From NCBI RefSeq assembly GCF_009696685.2, contig NZ_CP102355.1:2219501-2283500 (forward strand): a stretch of 64,000 nucleotides of DNA, in the 5' to 3' direction. Shown here piece by piece: positions 25,932 to 35,464 of this stretch. The position numbers and the translations under genes are program-made. The notes beneath the pieces are model-generated. The model saw only the letters and a program-made list of their open reading frames with translations. It searched no databases and was not told the origin of the DNA. The number at the start of each line of letters is the position of its first letter. The stretch's first letter is position 1. The stretch comes from Paracoccus sp. SMMA_5_TC (GTDB lineage Bacteria; Pseudomonadota; Alphaproteobacteria; Rhodobacterales; Rhodobacteraceae).

Positions 25932-27238
25932 AAACCCAGCCGATCGCGCAGCGAATACCAGCTCATTCCCGCTACCAGCAGGGGCCAGCGTAACATCGCG
26001 CCGCCGGGAAAGGGGCGCGAGGGCAGGGCGGCCATGGTATCGAAGCCCTGCGCTTGCCCCAGGACTGCCTGCGCCATCAGCTTGCCGGCCAGATTGGCCA
26101 GGGCCAGGCCATGACCGGAATAGCCGCTGGCCGACAGGCAGTTCGGGGCCGGCCGGGCAAAGCAGGGCATCCGGTTCATCGTGATGGCCAGCGTTCCACC
26201 CCAGGCGTGGGTCAGCGCCACATCGGCAAGCTGCGGATAGATGGACAACAACGGCTTGCGCACCTTGGCAAAGATGTCGGCCGGAAAGCGATAGCTGACG
26301 TTTTCGCCGCCGCCAAAGATCAGCCGGCCTTCGGGGTCCAGCCGCCAGTAATTGACCACGAATTTGGTGTCATGCACGCCGATGTTTCGGGTCAGCACCT
26401 GGGCGGCGCGCGGGCCCAGCGGCTCGGTCGCCACGATGAAGTTGTTGATCGGCATCACCCGCGCCGCGACATGGCCGTTCAGCTGCCCCATGTAACCATT
26501 GCCGGCCAGGATGACATGATCGCACAGCACGCGGCCCCTCTCGGTCTGGACCACGGTCTTGTCACTGGCCAGACGGGCGTGGCGAATGTGGTGAACGTGG
26601 CTAAGTTCGCGCAAACGCGCCCCGGCAGCATCGGCCAGCCGCGCCAGGCCCAGGACCAGTTCAAGCGGATTGAGATGCCCCGCGCCATGGTCCAGTTCGC
26701 CCGCGATATAGGCATCCGACGGCACCAGCGCCCGGAACGCGTCGCGCGCCAGCGGCTCGATCCGATCATAACCGTAATCGCGCGCCAGCTTGTCGATCAG
26801 TCGCCGGGCATGGTCGAATTCGGCGGGCTTGCGAAAGGCGTGGGCGATACCGTCAGCGACCGGCACCTGGCAGCGCGCCGCAAGGGCGCGGGTCAGGGCC
26901 TTGGCCTCTTCGGCCATGTCCCAAAGCCGACGCGCGGCCTCTGGACCGGCCAGACGTTCCAGTTCGTCGACCTCAAGCCGTTGGCCAGAGCCGAGCTGCC
27001 CGCCGTTGCGTCCCGAGGCGCCGAAGCCGACCCGATGCGCCTCGAGCACCATCACATCGCGACCGGCCTCGGCCAGGTGCAGGGCGGCGGAAAGCCCTGT
27101 GTAGCCCGCACCCACGACCACGACATCGGCGCGCTCTTCGCCCTGCTGACGCGGAAATGCGGGCAGGGCGCTGCGGCTGGCCGCATAAAGGCTGGGCGGA
27201 TACTCGCCACGCCGATCGTTGGAAAACAGCAGGTTCAT
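25928..27238 (-). CDS. FAD-dependent oxidoreductase (gamma-glutamylputrescine oxidase-like)
   Basis: A DAO-family flavoenzyme of 436 residues with the dinucleotide motif VVVVGAGYTGLSAALHLAEAG, then VLEAHRVGFGASGRNGGQLG, and a C-terminal FAD contact SGYSGHGLALANLAGKL. It resembles PuuB, which oxidises gamma-glutamylputrescine to an aldehyde and H2O2. This is supported by its operon: a PuuA-like glutamine synthetase and a PuuD-like amidotransferase lie upstream with ATGA overlaps. The amine handled here could be another one. Confidence 0.82.
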   Translation of the reverse strand: MNLLFSNDRRGEYPPSLYAASRSALPAFPRQQGEERADVVVVGAGYTGLSAALHLAEAGRDVMVLEAHRVGFGASGRNGGQLGSGQRLEVDELERLAGPEAARRLWDMAEEAKALTRALAARCQVPVADGIAHAFRKPAEFDHARRLIDKLARDYGYDRIEPLARDAFRALVPSDAYIAGELDHGAGHLNPLELVLGLARLADAAGARLRELSHVHHIRHARLASDKTVVQTERGRVLCDHVILAGNGYMGQLNGHVAARVMPINNFIVATEPLGPRAAQVLTRNIGVHDTKFVVNYWRLDPEGRLIFGGGENVSYRFPADIFAKVRKPLLSIYPQLADVALTHAWGGTLAITMNRMPCFARPAPNCLSASGYSGHGLALANLAGKLMAQAVLGQAQGFDTMAALPSRPFPGGAMLRWPLLVAGMSWYSLRDRLGF

Positions 27239-28593
27239 ACGTTCAGCAACAGATGTTCGCGTTCCCAGGGGCTGATGACCTGCAGGAATTCCTTGTATTC
27301 ATTGCGCTTTACCGCCTGATAGATGGCAAAGAACTCGGAACCCAGCACCTCGCGCATGGGCACGCTTTCATCCATCAGGTCCAGCGCATCGCCCAGGTTA
27401 TAGGGCAACTCGTCCTCGGACATATAGGCGTCGCCCAGACATTCGGCTCGGGGGTTTTCCTGCTCGATCAGGCCCAGATAGCCGCAGGCCAGCGAGGCAG
27501 CCAGCCCCAGGTAGGGATTGCAGTCCATCCCGGCCAGGCGATTTTCGACGCGGCGGGATTCCGGCCCCGAAATCGGCACACGCAGGCCCGTCGTTCGATT
27601 GTCGCGCCCCCATTCAAGGTTGATTGGCGCAGCAAAATCGGGGACATAGCGGCGATAGCTGTTCACATAAGGTGCCAGCAGCGCCACGGCTGCGGGCAGA
27701 TGCTTCTGCATGCCGGCGATGAAATGCATGAAGGCGGGTGTCTCACGGCCCTGATCGTCGGAAAAGATGTTGCGACCATCCTTCAGCCCAACCACCGAAT
27801 GATGGATGTGCATCGCACTGCCCGGCTCGCCCTCGATCGGTTTGGCCATGAAGGTGGCAAAACAGTCGTGGCGCAGGGCGGCTTCGCGGATCAGCCGCTT
27901 GAAATAAAAGATCTGGTCGGCCAGCTGCACAGGGTCACCGTGGTTGAGGTTGATCTCGACCTGGCCGGCACCGCCTTCCTGCAGGATACCGTCAATCTCG
28001 AAGCCCTGTGCCTCGGCGAAATCGTAGATGTCGTCGATGACCTTGCCGTATTCATCGACCGCCGACATCGAATAGGCCTGCTTGGCGGCAGCGCGGCGAC
28101 CTGACCGGCCCATCGGCGGCATGATCGGCTGGTTCGGATCGATGTTGCGGGCGACCAGGAAGAATTCCATTTCCGGGGCGACGATCGGTTGCCAGCCTTT
28201 CTGGCGATACAGGTCGACCACGCGCTTTAGCACGTTGCGCGGGGCAGTGGGCACCGGCCGGCCGGATTGGTCGGTCACGTCGTGGATGACCTGCAAGGTC
28301 ACATCCGCAGTCCAGGGTGCGGCGGTCGCCGTGGAAAAATCCGGCGTCAGGATCATGTCAGGTTCGGTAAACGCCCCCGACGGGTTGTCGGCCCAGTCGC
28401 CGGTGATCGTCTGCAAGAAGATGGAATTGGGCAGATAGAAGCGTTCCTGATGGGCAAACTTCGATGCGGGCATCGCCTTGCCGCGGGCCACGCCGGCAAT
28501 GTCGGCAACGATGCATTCGACCTCGTCCAGGCGTCGACCGGCAATGTAATCCTGCGCAGCCTGCGGAGTTTCGGAAATCCAGTGGGCTTTCAT
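27235..28593 (-). CDS. glutamine synthetase family protein (gamma-glutamylpolyamine synthetase-like)
   Basis: A 452-residue member of the GS superfamily. Visible are the metal and substrate motifs EMEFFLVAR, EGGAGQVEINLNHGDPVQLAD, SAMHIHHSVVGLKDGRN, and the ATP-site segment NSYRRYVPDFAAPINLEWGRDNR. The divergent N-terminus and partners point to PuuA-type ligation of glutamate to an amine rather than to ammonia. It is the middle gene of three, overlapping both neighbours by ATGA. Confidence 0.85.
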   Translation of the reverse strand: MKAHWISETPQAAQDYIAGRRLDEVECIVADIAGVARGKAMPASKFAHQERFYLPNSIFLQTITGDWADNPSGAFTEPDMILTPDFSTATAAPWTADVTLQVIHDVTDQSGRPVPTAPRNVLKRVVDLYRQKGWQPIVAPEMEFFLVARNIDPNQPIMPPMGRSGRRAAAKQAYSMSAVDEYGKVIDDIYDFAEAQGFEIDGILQEGGAGQVEINLNHGDPVQLADQIFYFKRLIREAALRHDCFATFMAKPIEGEPGSAMHIHHSVVGLKDGRNIFSDDQGRETPAFMHFIAGMQKHLPAAVALLAPYVNSYRRYVPDFAAPINLEWGRDNRTTGLRVPISGPESRRVENRLAGMDCNPYLGLAASLACGYLGLIEQENPRAECLGDAYMSEDELPYNLGDALDLMDESVPMREVLGSEFFAIYQAVKRNEYKEFLQVISPWEREHLLLNV

Positions 28594-29291
28594 TCGGCAC
28601 CTTTGGCCGCGGCGTCGCGCGGCGACTTGAAGAATTGTTCGATACGGTCGGCCAGTGTGGCCGAATGGCGCGCACCACCCATGCGTGACTGCGCGTCGTC
28701 AAGCAGTTCATCGGGAACCTTGCCCCGCGCCCGGTGCGTGATCAGTCCCTGAATGAAGCCGTCGTCGAATTCGGGATGAGCCTGCACGGTGAACGCCTGG
28801 CTGCCATAGACCAGTGCGGCGTTTTCGCAGAACTCGTTGCTGGCTGCGACCTCGGCCCCGGCCGGGCGTTCCACCACCTGATCCTGATGCCAGGCATTCA
28901 AGGTCAGTGTCTGATCGTCAAATCGGTAATCCTGAGCCCCGATCGCCCAGCCGCCCGGATGCTTGATGACCCGCCCACCCAGGGCCTGGGCAATGATCTG
29001 GTGGCCGAAACAGATGCCGACCATCGGCACCTGCGCGCGATAGGCGCGACGGATGAAATCCTCGAGCGGGGGGATGAAGGGATGATCCTCATAGGCGCCG
29101 TGGCGCGATCCGGTCAGCAGCCAGCCCTGGGCGTCGTGGACATCGGCCGGAAACTGCATGGCCTCGACGTGGTAGCTGGTGAACTCGAACCCCCGGCCGG
29201 CAAGAAGTCTTTCGAACATGGTGTCATAATCGCCCATATCGCCACGAATCTCTTCGGGCGATTGGCCGCATTTCAGAATGCCGATACGCAT
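28590..29291 (-). CDS. class-I glutamine amidotransferase (possible gamma-glutamyl hydrolase)
   Basis: A 233-residue class-I GATase-fold protein. The catalytic nucleophile is Cys94 in VGICFGHQIIAQALGG, and the His-x-Glu pair is in VQAHPEFDDG. It has no fused synthetase domain. In this operon it may release the gamma-glutamyl group at the end of polyamine breakdown, as PuuD does, although PuuD belongs to a related, not identical, subgroup. It is first in the minus-strand operon and leaves 133 bases to the divergent aminotransferase gene. Confidence 0.78.
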   Translation of the reverse strand: MRIGILKCGQSPEEIRGDMGDYDTMFERLLAGRGFEFTSYHVEAMQFPADVHDAQGWLLTGSRHGAYEDHPFIPPLEDFIRRAYRAQVPMVGICFGHQIIAQALGGRVIKHPGGWAIGAQDYRFDDQTLTLNAWHQDQVVERPAGAEVAASNEFCENAALVYGSQAFTVQAHPEFDDGFIQGLITHRARGKVPDELLDDAQSRMGGARHSATLADRIEQFFKSPRDAAAKGAE

Positions 29292-29424
29292 GATTGGCCT
29301 GTTGGTTGTCCGGCCTCAAGCTAGTCCTCGGACCGTGATACGGCAAGAGGGCCTGCGCGGTCTGGCCGGCAGGCGCGTCGGGCGCTAGGGTGATGGCAAT
29401 CGTCACCTTGTCACAGGAAAGATC

Positions 29425-30552
29425 ATGCCCGGACTGCTTCCCCACGTGGATCCTGATGGCCTGCAGGAATTTTCGGTCGTGTTCACCGACCGCTCGCTGA
29501 ACCACATGTCGCAGAAATTTCAGCAGGCCATGCGCGACATCTCGACGATGTTGCGGGATGTTTATGGCGCCGAGGCCGTGGCTTTGGTTCCCGGCGGCGG
29601 CACCGCCGCGATGGAGGCCGTGGCCCGCCAGTTCGGCCGCGATGCCCATGCGCTGATCGTGCGCAACGGGTTTTTCAGCTATCGGTGGAGCCAGATCTTC
29701 GACGCCGGCGGATTTGCCCGCGAAACCACGGTGATGCGGGCGCGACAGGCCGGAAACGATTCCCGGGCACCCTTTGCCCCCGCGGCCATCGACGAGGTGG
29801 TGGCCAGCATCCGCGAAAATCGGCCCGATGCGGTCTTTGCACCACATGTCGAAACCGCATCTGGCATGATCCTGCCCGACGACTACATCACCGCGCTGGC
29901 CGATGCCGCGCATGAGGTCGGGGCGATCATGGTTCTGGACTGCATCGCCTCGGGGGCGATCTGGGTAGACATGCGCAAGACCGGGGTGGATGTGCTGATT
30001 TCGGCACCGCAAAAAGGGTGGTCGGCCTCGCCCTCGGCCGGGATGGTGATGTTTTCCGCAAGGGGCATGGAACGGCTGGCGGCGACGACTAGCGACAGCT
30101 TCATGCTGGACCTGAAGAAATGGCGCGCGATCATGCAGGCCTATGAGCAGGGGGGGCATGCCTATCACGCCACCATGCCGACCGATGCGCTGATGGGGCT
30201 GCGCGATGCCATGATCGAAACTCGCGACATGGGCTTTCAGGCGGCCTGCGACGCGCAATGGCAACTGGGCCGGGCGGTGCGCGCCGAACTGGCACAGCGC
30301 GGTCTGCGTTCGGTCGCGGCCGAAGGGTATCTGGCGCCGGGCGTGGTGGTCTGTTACACCGACGACGCGGACATCCAGAGCGGCCGGCGCTTTCTTGACG
30401 AAGGCTATCAGATCGCGGCCGGAGTTCCTTTGCAGGTAGGCGAGGGCGAGGGCTATCGCAGCTTTCGCATCGGCCTGTTCGGGCTGGACAAGCTGAAGGA
30501 TGTCGAAGGCACCGTCGCCCGCCTGCGCCCGGTGCTGGACAAGTTGTTCTAG
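29425..30552 (+). CDS. class-V aminotransferase (alanine-glyoxylate/serine-pyruvate type)
   Basis: A PLP fold-type I enzyme of 375 residues. The cofactor lysine is in VLISAPQKGWSASPSAGMV, preceded by VLDCIASGAIWVDM with the PLP-ring Asp, and the early GGGTAAMEAVARQF loop binds phosphate. Substrates could be alanine, serine, glyoxylate or a polyamine-derived amino acid. It is divergent from the gamma-glutamyl operon, which makes a linked role in amine catabolism possible. The stop overlaps the convergent DUF455 gene by 4 bases. Confidence 0.83.
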   Translation: MPGLLPHVDPDGLQEFSVVFTDRSLNHMSQKFQQAMRDISTMLRDVYGAEAVALVPGGGTAAMEAVARQFGRDAHALIVRNGFFSYRWSQIFDAGGFARETTVMRARQAGNDSRAPFAPAAIDEVVASIRENRPDAVFAPHVETASGMILPDDYITALADAAHEVGAIMVLDCIASGAIWVDMRKTGVDVLISAPQKGWSASPSAGMVMFSARGMERLAATTSDSFMLDLKKWRAIMQAYEQGGHAYHATMPTDALMGLRDAMIETRDMGFQAACDAQWQLGRAVRAELAQRGLRSVAAEGYLAPGVVVCYTDDADIQSGRRFLDEGYQIAAGVPLQVGEGEGYRSFRIGLFGLDKLKDVEGTVARLRPVLDKLF

Positions 30553-31406
30553 GCAGTGATGCCCGATTGCGCCGCCGGTTCATCCCCGGCGGCGGTTTCG
30601 GCCAGCGGCCAATAGAAATCGGGCGGCAGGCCGGCCTCGGCGCGCTTTTCCTCGTTGAACGGAGGCTTCAACGCGCCGTGGAAATACTTCCGCACCAGGG
30701 CGTGGAACGTCTCCTTGGGGTCAAGCTCGTGCCGGCCGCACAGGAAATGAAACCATTTCGAGCCATAGGCGACATGGCCAACCTCTTCGGCATAGATGGT
30801 TTCCAGCGCCGCCACCGCATCCGACTGTCCGGCCTTGCGAAATATCTCGATCATCCCGGGGGTCACGTCCAGACCGCGTGCCTCAAGAACCATGGGCACC
30901 ACCGTCAGTCGGCCCATCAGGTCATCCACCGTATCCTCGGCCGCGCGCCACATGCCGGCATGGGCCGGCAAAGCACCGTAAAAGCTGTCCATGCGCTGAA
31001 GGCAGTCGCTGACCAGATTGAAATGCCTGGATTCCTCATCCGCCGATTTCACCCAGTCGTCATAAAATCCCATTGGCATGGGTGTCGCAGTAAAGCGGGC
31101 AATGATGTCCCAGTGCAGGTCTACGGCATTCAGCTCGATATGGGCGACCGCATGCAGCAAGGCCGTGCGCCCCTGAGCGGTGCCGGGGCGGCGGCGCGGC
31201 ACATCGCGTGGCGCCAGCAGATCGGGCCTGGTCGGCCGCGCGGGACGCAAAGGCGGCGCGACAGTGCCCAGCGGCATCGGCTTGCCAGCGGCGCGACCGG
31301 CGAACCAGGCGGCGGCATGGGCGCGCGAACGGGCAGTCTTTTCCCATGGGTCTGCGGTGGTCAGGACATCGACGGCGCAGGCGGCAAGGCAATCGGGCGT
31401 GTTCAT
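30549..31406 (-). CDS. DUF455 ferritin-like domain protein
   Basis: A 285-residue protein with ferritin-like helix motifs: HAVAHIELNAVDLHWDIIARF supplies Glu and His, SADEESRHFNLV supplies the second ExxH, and AEEVGHVAYGSKWF the third. These could hold a di-iron site. The DUF455 family is uncharacterised; some relatives are described as tRNA-modifying MiaE-like enzymes. The start at 31406 is the ATG before NTPDCLAACAVD; a longer frame adds a hydrophobic, less likely leader. Confidence 0.8.
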   Translation of the reverse strand: MNTPDCLAACAVDVLTTADPWEKTARSRAHAAAWFAGRAAGKPMPLGTVAPPLRPARPTRPDLLAPRDVPRRRPGTAQGRTALLHAVAHIELNAVDLHWDIIARFTATPMPMGFYDDWVKSADEESRHFNLVSDCLQRMDSFYGALPAHAGMWRAAEDTVDDLMGRLTVVPMVLEARGLDVTPGMIEIFRKAGQSDAVAALETIYAEEVGHVAYGSKWFHFLCGRHELDPKETFHALVRKYFHGALKPPFNEEKRAEAGLPPDFYWPLAETAAGDEPAAQSGITA

Positions 31407-31553
31407 GACGTGCAGGATAACGGTGCCGGCCAGAACCGGCCAGACCGAAAGCGGGCCCGACGGCAAGAACTATAAATTGGATAATCCGTATTATGTAATA
31501 TGATCTCTTGTGCGGATGCCGGATTGCTGCGATGATTTCTGTTCAATGTCCAG

Positions 31554-32123
31554 ATGAACGAGGCGCGAATGGCGGTCAGTCCTCCGGTATGTGATTTTGG
31601 GGCCAAGGCCCCGGATTTTGCGCTGCCCGATCCGGATGGCAGGATTTTCCGGCTGGGTGACATTGCAGGGCCGCGTGGCACTCTGGTGATGTTCATTTGC
31701 AATCATTGCCCCTATGTCCAGGCGGTGGCCGACCGGATCCGACGTGATGCTGCCGAGTTGCAGCAGCTGGGCATCGGCGTGGTGGCGATCTCATCGAATG
31801 ATATCGAGGCCTATCCCGAGGACGCCCCGGAAATGATGAAGGCCGAGGCGGCGCGGCATGGTTTCACCTTTCCGTATCTTTACGATGAAACCCAAGAGGT
31901 TGCCCGTGCTTACGGAGCAGAATGCACGCCCGACTTCTTTGGCTACAACGCCAGGCTAGAGTTGCAATATCGCGGTCGCCTGGATGCCTCCGGTCGGGCG
32001 CCGGCTGCCCTGGATGCAAGACGCGAGCTGTTCGAAGCCATGCGTCAGATCGCCGAAACCGGCCAGGGACCACGCGATCAGGTGGCCTCGATCGGATGTT
32101 CGATCAAATGGAAACCTGAATGA
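31554..32123 (+). CDS. thioredoxin-family / AhpC-TSA-like protein
   Basis: A 189-residue cytoplasmic protein of the peroxiredoxin-like thioredoxin family: APDFALPDPDGRIFRLGDI, then the CxxC centre MFICNHCPYVQAVADRIRR, GVVAISSNDIEAYPEDAPEMM, and a C-terminal GCSIKWKP. The CNHCPYV motif is typical of a family found widely but poorly studied. An ATG at 31569 (MAVSPP) is an alternative start. The stop overlaps the gph start (ATGA). Confidence 0.83.
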   Translation: MNEARMAVSPPVCDFGAKAPDFALPDPDGRIFRLGDIAGPRGTLVMFICNHCPYVQAVADRIRRDAAELQQLGIGVVAISSNDIEAYPEDAPEMMKAEAARHGFTFPYLYDETQEVARAYGAECTPDFFGYNARLELQYRGRLDASGRAPAALDARRELFEAMRQIAETGQGPRDQVASIGCSIKWKPE

Positions 32124-32803
32124 ACCTCTGCATGGCACCCTGCCCGGTCGTCTTTGATCTGGACGGCACATTGATCGACAGTGCGCCCGACATTCATGCC
32201 TGCGTCAACAACGTATTGCGCTTGCACGGGCTGCGGCCGCTGACGCTTGATCAGGTGCGCGGTTTTATCGGTGGCGGCGTCGACGTGCTGTGGCGGCGCA
32301 TCATCGCCGCCCTGGGCCTGTCGCCCGAGAGCGAACGCGATCTGATCGCATCCTTCATGACACGCTATCATCAGGCAACCAGTCTGACGCGCCTGTATCC
32401 CGACGCACTGGAATGTCTGGGCATTCTGGCCGATCGCGGTCATCCATTGGGGATCTGCACCAACAAGCCGGAAGGCCCGACCCGCGCCGTGCTGGACCAT
32501 TTCGGCATTCAGGGATTGTTTGCAAAGATCGTGGGGGGCGACAGCCTGCCCCAGCGCAAACCAGATCCGCGCCCCCTGCGCGCGACCTTCGTGGCGCTGG
32601 GCGCCCATCCCGATAGCATTCGGGGCATCTATGTCGGCGACAGCGAATACGATGCCCGCGCAGCCCACGCTATACCGGTGCCCTTCCTGCTTTACACGCA
32701 GGGTTATCGCAAGGCAGCAATCGCGGATCTTGGCCCCCAGGCCAGCTTCGACAGTTTCGCTGAACTGCCGGCGCTGGTCGAAGGCGCGATGATGGGGTTG
32801 TGA
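32120..32803 (+). CDS. gph: phosphoglycolate phosphatase
   Basis: A HAD-superfamily phosphatase of 227 residues that removes phosphate from 2-phosphoglycolate. Motif I is VFDLDGTLIDS, motif II is the GICTNKPEGP region, motif III includes QRKPDPRPL, and motif IV is GIYVGDSEYDARAA. Helical cap at about 18-85. It is coupled by ATGA to the thioredoxin-like gene. Substrate specificity is inferred from the family. Confidence 0.85.
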   Translation: MNLCMAPCPVVFDLDGTLIDSAPDIHACVNNVLRLHGLRPLTLDQVRGFIGGGVDVLWRRIIAALGLSPESERDLIASFMTRYHQATSLTRLYPDALECLGILADRGHPLGICTNKPEGPTRAVLDHFGIQGLFAKIVGGDSLPQRKPDPRPLRATFVALGAHPDSIRGIYVGDSEYDARAAHAIPVPFLLYTQGYRKAAIADLGPQASFDSFAELPALVEGAMMGL

Positions 32804-32894
32804 ACCGGATGCACGCTTGCGTTCGCTTGACACCAGCCGCAAACCAGAGGATGCCTCGGCCAAAGCCGATTTTCCTGCACGAAAAGGAAATGCC

Positions 32895-33323
32895 ATGGAT
32901 CTGCGCCAATTGACCCCTGATCTTGCGGTTTCTGCACAAATCCGCCCGGAGGATGTGCCGGCCCTGGCAGATGCGGGCTTTCGTGTGCTGATCAACAATC
33001 GCCCCGACGCCGAGGTGGGTGAAGATGAAAATGACGCGGCGATGCGCAAGGCCGCCGAAGATGCGGGACTAAGCTATTTCTACATCCCCTTCAGCCCCGG
33101 TCAGGTCACACCGGACATGATCACCGCCCAGGCCGAGGCACTATCGGCGCCCGGTCCAAAGGTGGCCTATTGCCGGTCCGGCAATCGCTCGACGGTCCTG
33201 TGGGCGCTGACACGTGCGGGACAACAACCGATCGATGAGTTGATGCAGGCCGCGGCACGCGCCGGTCATGATATTGCAGGCATACGCCCCCTGATCGAGA
33301 CGCTGGCGCGCCGCCCGGCCTGA
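32895..33323 (+). CDS. TIGR01244-type phosphatase/sulfurtransferase domain protein
   Basis: A 142-residue protein similar to the N-terminal domain of Blh-type proteins. The Cys-x5-Arg loop in VAYCRSGNRSTVLWAL is the signature of dual-specificity phosphatases. The early FRVLINNRPDAEVGEDEN segment is also characteristic. The true substrate is unknown; annotations vary between phosphatase and sulfurtransferase. The ATG at 32895 follows aaagga; upstream codons in the same frame are likely untranslated. Confidence 0.78.
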   Translation: MDLRQLTPDLAVSAQIRPEDVPALADAGFRVLINNRPDAEVGEDENDAAMRKAAEDAGLSYFYIPFSPGQVTPDMITAQAEALSAPGPKVAYCRSGNRSTVLWALTRAGQQPIDELMQAAARAGHDIAGIRPLIETLARRPA

Positions 33324-33407
33324 GCGATACGGGAACCCTCTCTGCCCGGCGGACGTTCCTGAACATGTCCAAGCCATCCGAGGCACCTCTGGGCCAGGGA
33401 GAAAATC

Positions 33408-33482
33408 ATGAATTCGATCATCTATCTTGTGGGACTTGTGGTCGTCGTCCTGTTCATTCTCAGCATTCTGGGATTGCGCTAG
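33408..33482 (+). CDS. 24-residue membrane peptide
   Basis: ATG to TAG encodes MNSIIYLVGLVVVVLFILSI followed by LGLR: one hydrophobic helix with a positive C-terminus, consistent with a single-pass inner-membrane microprotein. A ribosome site ggag (33399-33402) lies 5-6 bases upstream. It sits alone in the gap before typA. I recall similar short ORFs at this place in related bacteria, which would argue for selection, but I cannot verify that here. Confidence 0.6.
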   Translation: MNSIIYLVGLVVVVLFILSILGLR

Positions 33483-33559
33483 GTCGCTTGCGATTGACGC
33501 TGGCCTTTCGCGGCCCCTTGCGTTAGGGGGGCGCAACTCAAGTCAAAGGCCCGCACCGC

Positions 33560-35380
33560 ATGGATATCCGCAATATTGCGATCATCGCCCACGTCGACCA
33601 CGGAAAAACCACCTTGGTCGATCAGCTTCTGAAGCAATCCGGCGCCTTCCGCGAAAATCAGGCCGTCGCCGAACGTGCGATGGACAGCAACGACATCGAA
33701 CGCGAACGCGGCATCACCATTCTGGCCAAGGCGACCTCGGTCGAATGGAAAGGCACCCGCATCAATATCGTCGATACGCCCGGCCACGCCGATTTCGGCG
33801 GCGAAGTCGAACGCATCCTGTCGATGGTGGATGGCGTCTGTCTGCTGGTCGATGCCGCCGAGGGGCCGATGCCGCAAACCAAGTTCGTGACATCCAAGGC
33901 CCTGGCCCTGGGTCTGCGGCCGATCGTCGTTCTGAACAAGGTCGACAAACCTGCCGCCGACCCCGACAATGCGCTGAACGAGGTGTTCGACCTGTTCGCC
34001 AATCTGGGTGCGTCAGACGAACAGCTTGACTTTCCACATCTTTATGCCTCGGGCATCGGCGGCTGGGCCGATCTGACGCTGGACGGTCCGCGCAAGGACA
34101 TGTCGGCCCTGTTCGATCTGGTGCTGCGCCATGTCGAGCCGCCCCGTCAGATCGCGCGTCAGGACGAGCCTTTCCAGATGCTGGCGACCACACTTGGCGC
34201 CGATCCCTTCATCGGCCGCATCCTGACCGGACGGGTCGAGGCTGGCCGTGCCCGCGCCGGCGACACCATCAAGGCATTGTCGCGCGACGGCGAACGGATC
34301 GAACAGTTCCGCATCTCGAAGGTTCTGGCCTTTCGCGGCCTGACCCAGCAGCCGATCGATGAAGCTGTCGCCGGGGATATCGTGTCGCTGGCGGGCATGT
34401 CCAAGGCGACCGTTGCCGATACGCTTTGTGCGCTCGAGGTCGAAAGCCCCCTGCCCGCGCAGCCGATCGATCCGCCGACCATCAGCGTGACCTTCGGTAT
34501 CAATGACAGCCCCCTGGCCGGCCGCGATGGCAACAAGGTGCAGTCGCGCGTGATTCGCGAGCGCCTGCTGAAAGAGGCCGAGTCCAACGTCGCCATCCGG
34601 GTCGAGGATACGCCTGGCGGCGAAGCCTTCGTGGTGTCCGGTCGTGGCGAACTGCAGATGGGCGTCTTGATCGAAAACATGCGCCGCGAGGGTTTCGAGC
34701 TGTCGATCAGCCGGCCGCGCGTGATCTTCCGCGAGGAAAACGGTCAGCGGCTCGAACCGGTCGAAGAGGTGATCGTCGATGTCGACGATGATTACACCGG
34801 TGTCGTCATCGAAAAGCTGACGGGTGATCGCAAGGGCGAGATGGTCGACATGCGACCCGCAGGCCACGGCAAGACCCGCATCATCGCGCATGTGCCCTCG
34901 CGCGGTCTGATCGGCTATCATGGCGAATTCATGACGGATACACGCGGAAATGGCGTGCTGAACCGGATCTTTCATGGATGGACCCCCTACAAGGGGCCGA
35001 TTCAGGGCCGGCGCCAGGGTGTGCTGATCTCGATGGAAGACGGGGTATCGGTCGCTTATGCGCTGTGGAACCTGGAAGAGCGCGGCAAGATGTTCATCGG
35101 CGCCCAGGAACAAGTCTATCAGGGCATGATCATCGGCGAACATTCGCGCGACAACGATCTTGAGGTCAATCCGCTCAAGGGCAAGAAGTTGACCAATATT
35201 CGCGCTTCGGGATCGGATGAAGCCGTGCGCCTGACGCCCCCGGTGCGGATGTCGCTGGAAGAGGCCATCGCCTATATCGATGATGACGAGCTGGTCGAGG
35301 TCACGCCCAAGAGCATCCGTTTGCGCAAGCGTCATCTGGATCCGCATGAACGCAAGCGCCAGGCGCGCGCCGAGGGCTGA
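33560..35380 (+). CDS. typA: ribosome-associated GTPase TypA/BipA
   Basis: A translational GTPase linked to ribosome assembly and stress. It has 606 residues: G1 [11 protein letters not shown]2 ERERGITI, G3 [15 protein letters not shown]4 VLNKVDKP, then EF-G-like domains and the BipA-specific C-terminal domain with [15 protein letters not shown] sequence ([16 protein letters not shown]) and a basic end. It is one complete gene on its own, with a hairpin downstream at 35405-35430. Confidence 0.96.
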   Translation: MDIRNIAIIAHVDHGKTTLVDQLLKQSGAFRENQAVAERAMDSNDIERERGITILAKATSVEWKGTRINIVDTPGHADFGGEVERILSMVDGVCLLVDAAEGPMPQTKFVTSKALALGLRPIVVLNKVDKPAADPDNALNEVFDLFANLGASDEQLDFPHLYASGIGGWADLTLDGPRKDMSALFDLVLRHVEPPRQIARQDEPFQMLATTLGADPFIGRILTGRVEAGRARAGDTIKALSRDGERIEQFRISKVLAFRGLTQQPIDEAVAGDIVSLAGMSKATVADTLCALEVESPLPAQPIDPPTISVTFGINDSPLAGRDGNKVQSRVIRERLLKEAESNVAIRVEDTPGGEAFVVSGRGELQMGVLIENMRREGFELSISRPRVIFREENGQRLEPVEEVIVDVDDDYTGVVIEKLTGDRKGEMVDMRPAGHGKTRIIAHVPSRGLIGYHGEFMTDTRGNGVLNRIFHGWTPYKGPIQGRRQGVLISMEDGVSVAYALWNLEERGKMFIGAQEQVYQGMIIGEHSRDNDLEVNPLKGKKLTNIRASGSDEAVRLTPPVRMSLEEAIAYIDDDELVEVTPKSIRLRKRHLDPHERKRQARAEG

Positions 35381-35404
35381 TCTGTCACGAAATTCATGAT
35401 TTTA

Positions 35405-35430
35405 CAGACTTCCGCCTTGGCGGAAGTCTG
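35405..35430. promoter_or_regulatory. perfect palindrome between typA and the TetR gene
   Basis: cagacttccgcc and its exact reverse complement ggcggaagtctg flank a 2-base tt. It lies 24 bases after the typA stop and 34 bases before the TetR-type ATG. It could be a typA terminator, but no T-run follows. The symmetric 26-bp form and its place fit an autoregulatory TetR operator equally well. Confidence 0.5.
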
Positions 35431-35464
35431 CTAATCTATTGGTGTTGCCTGTTCAGGAGCGGCT

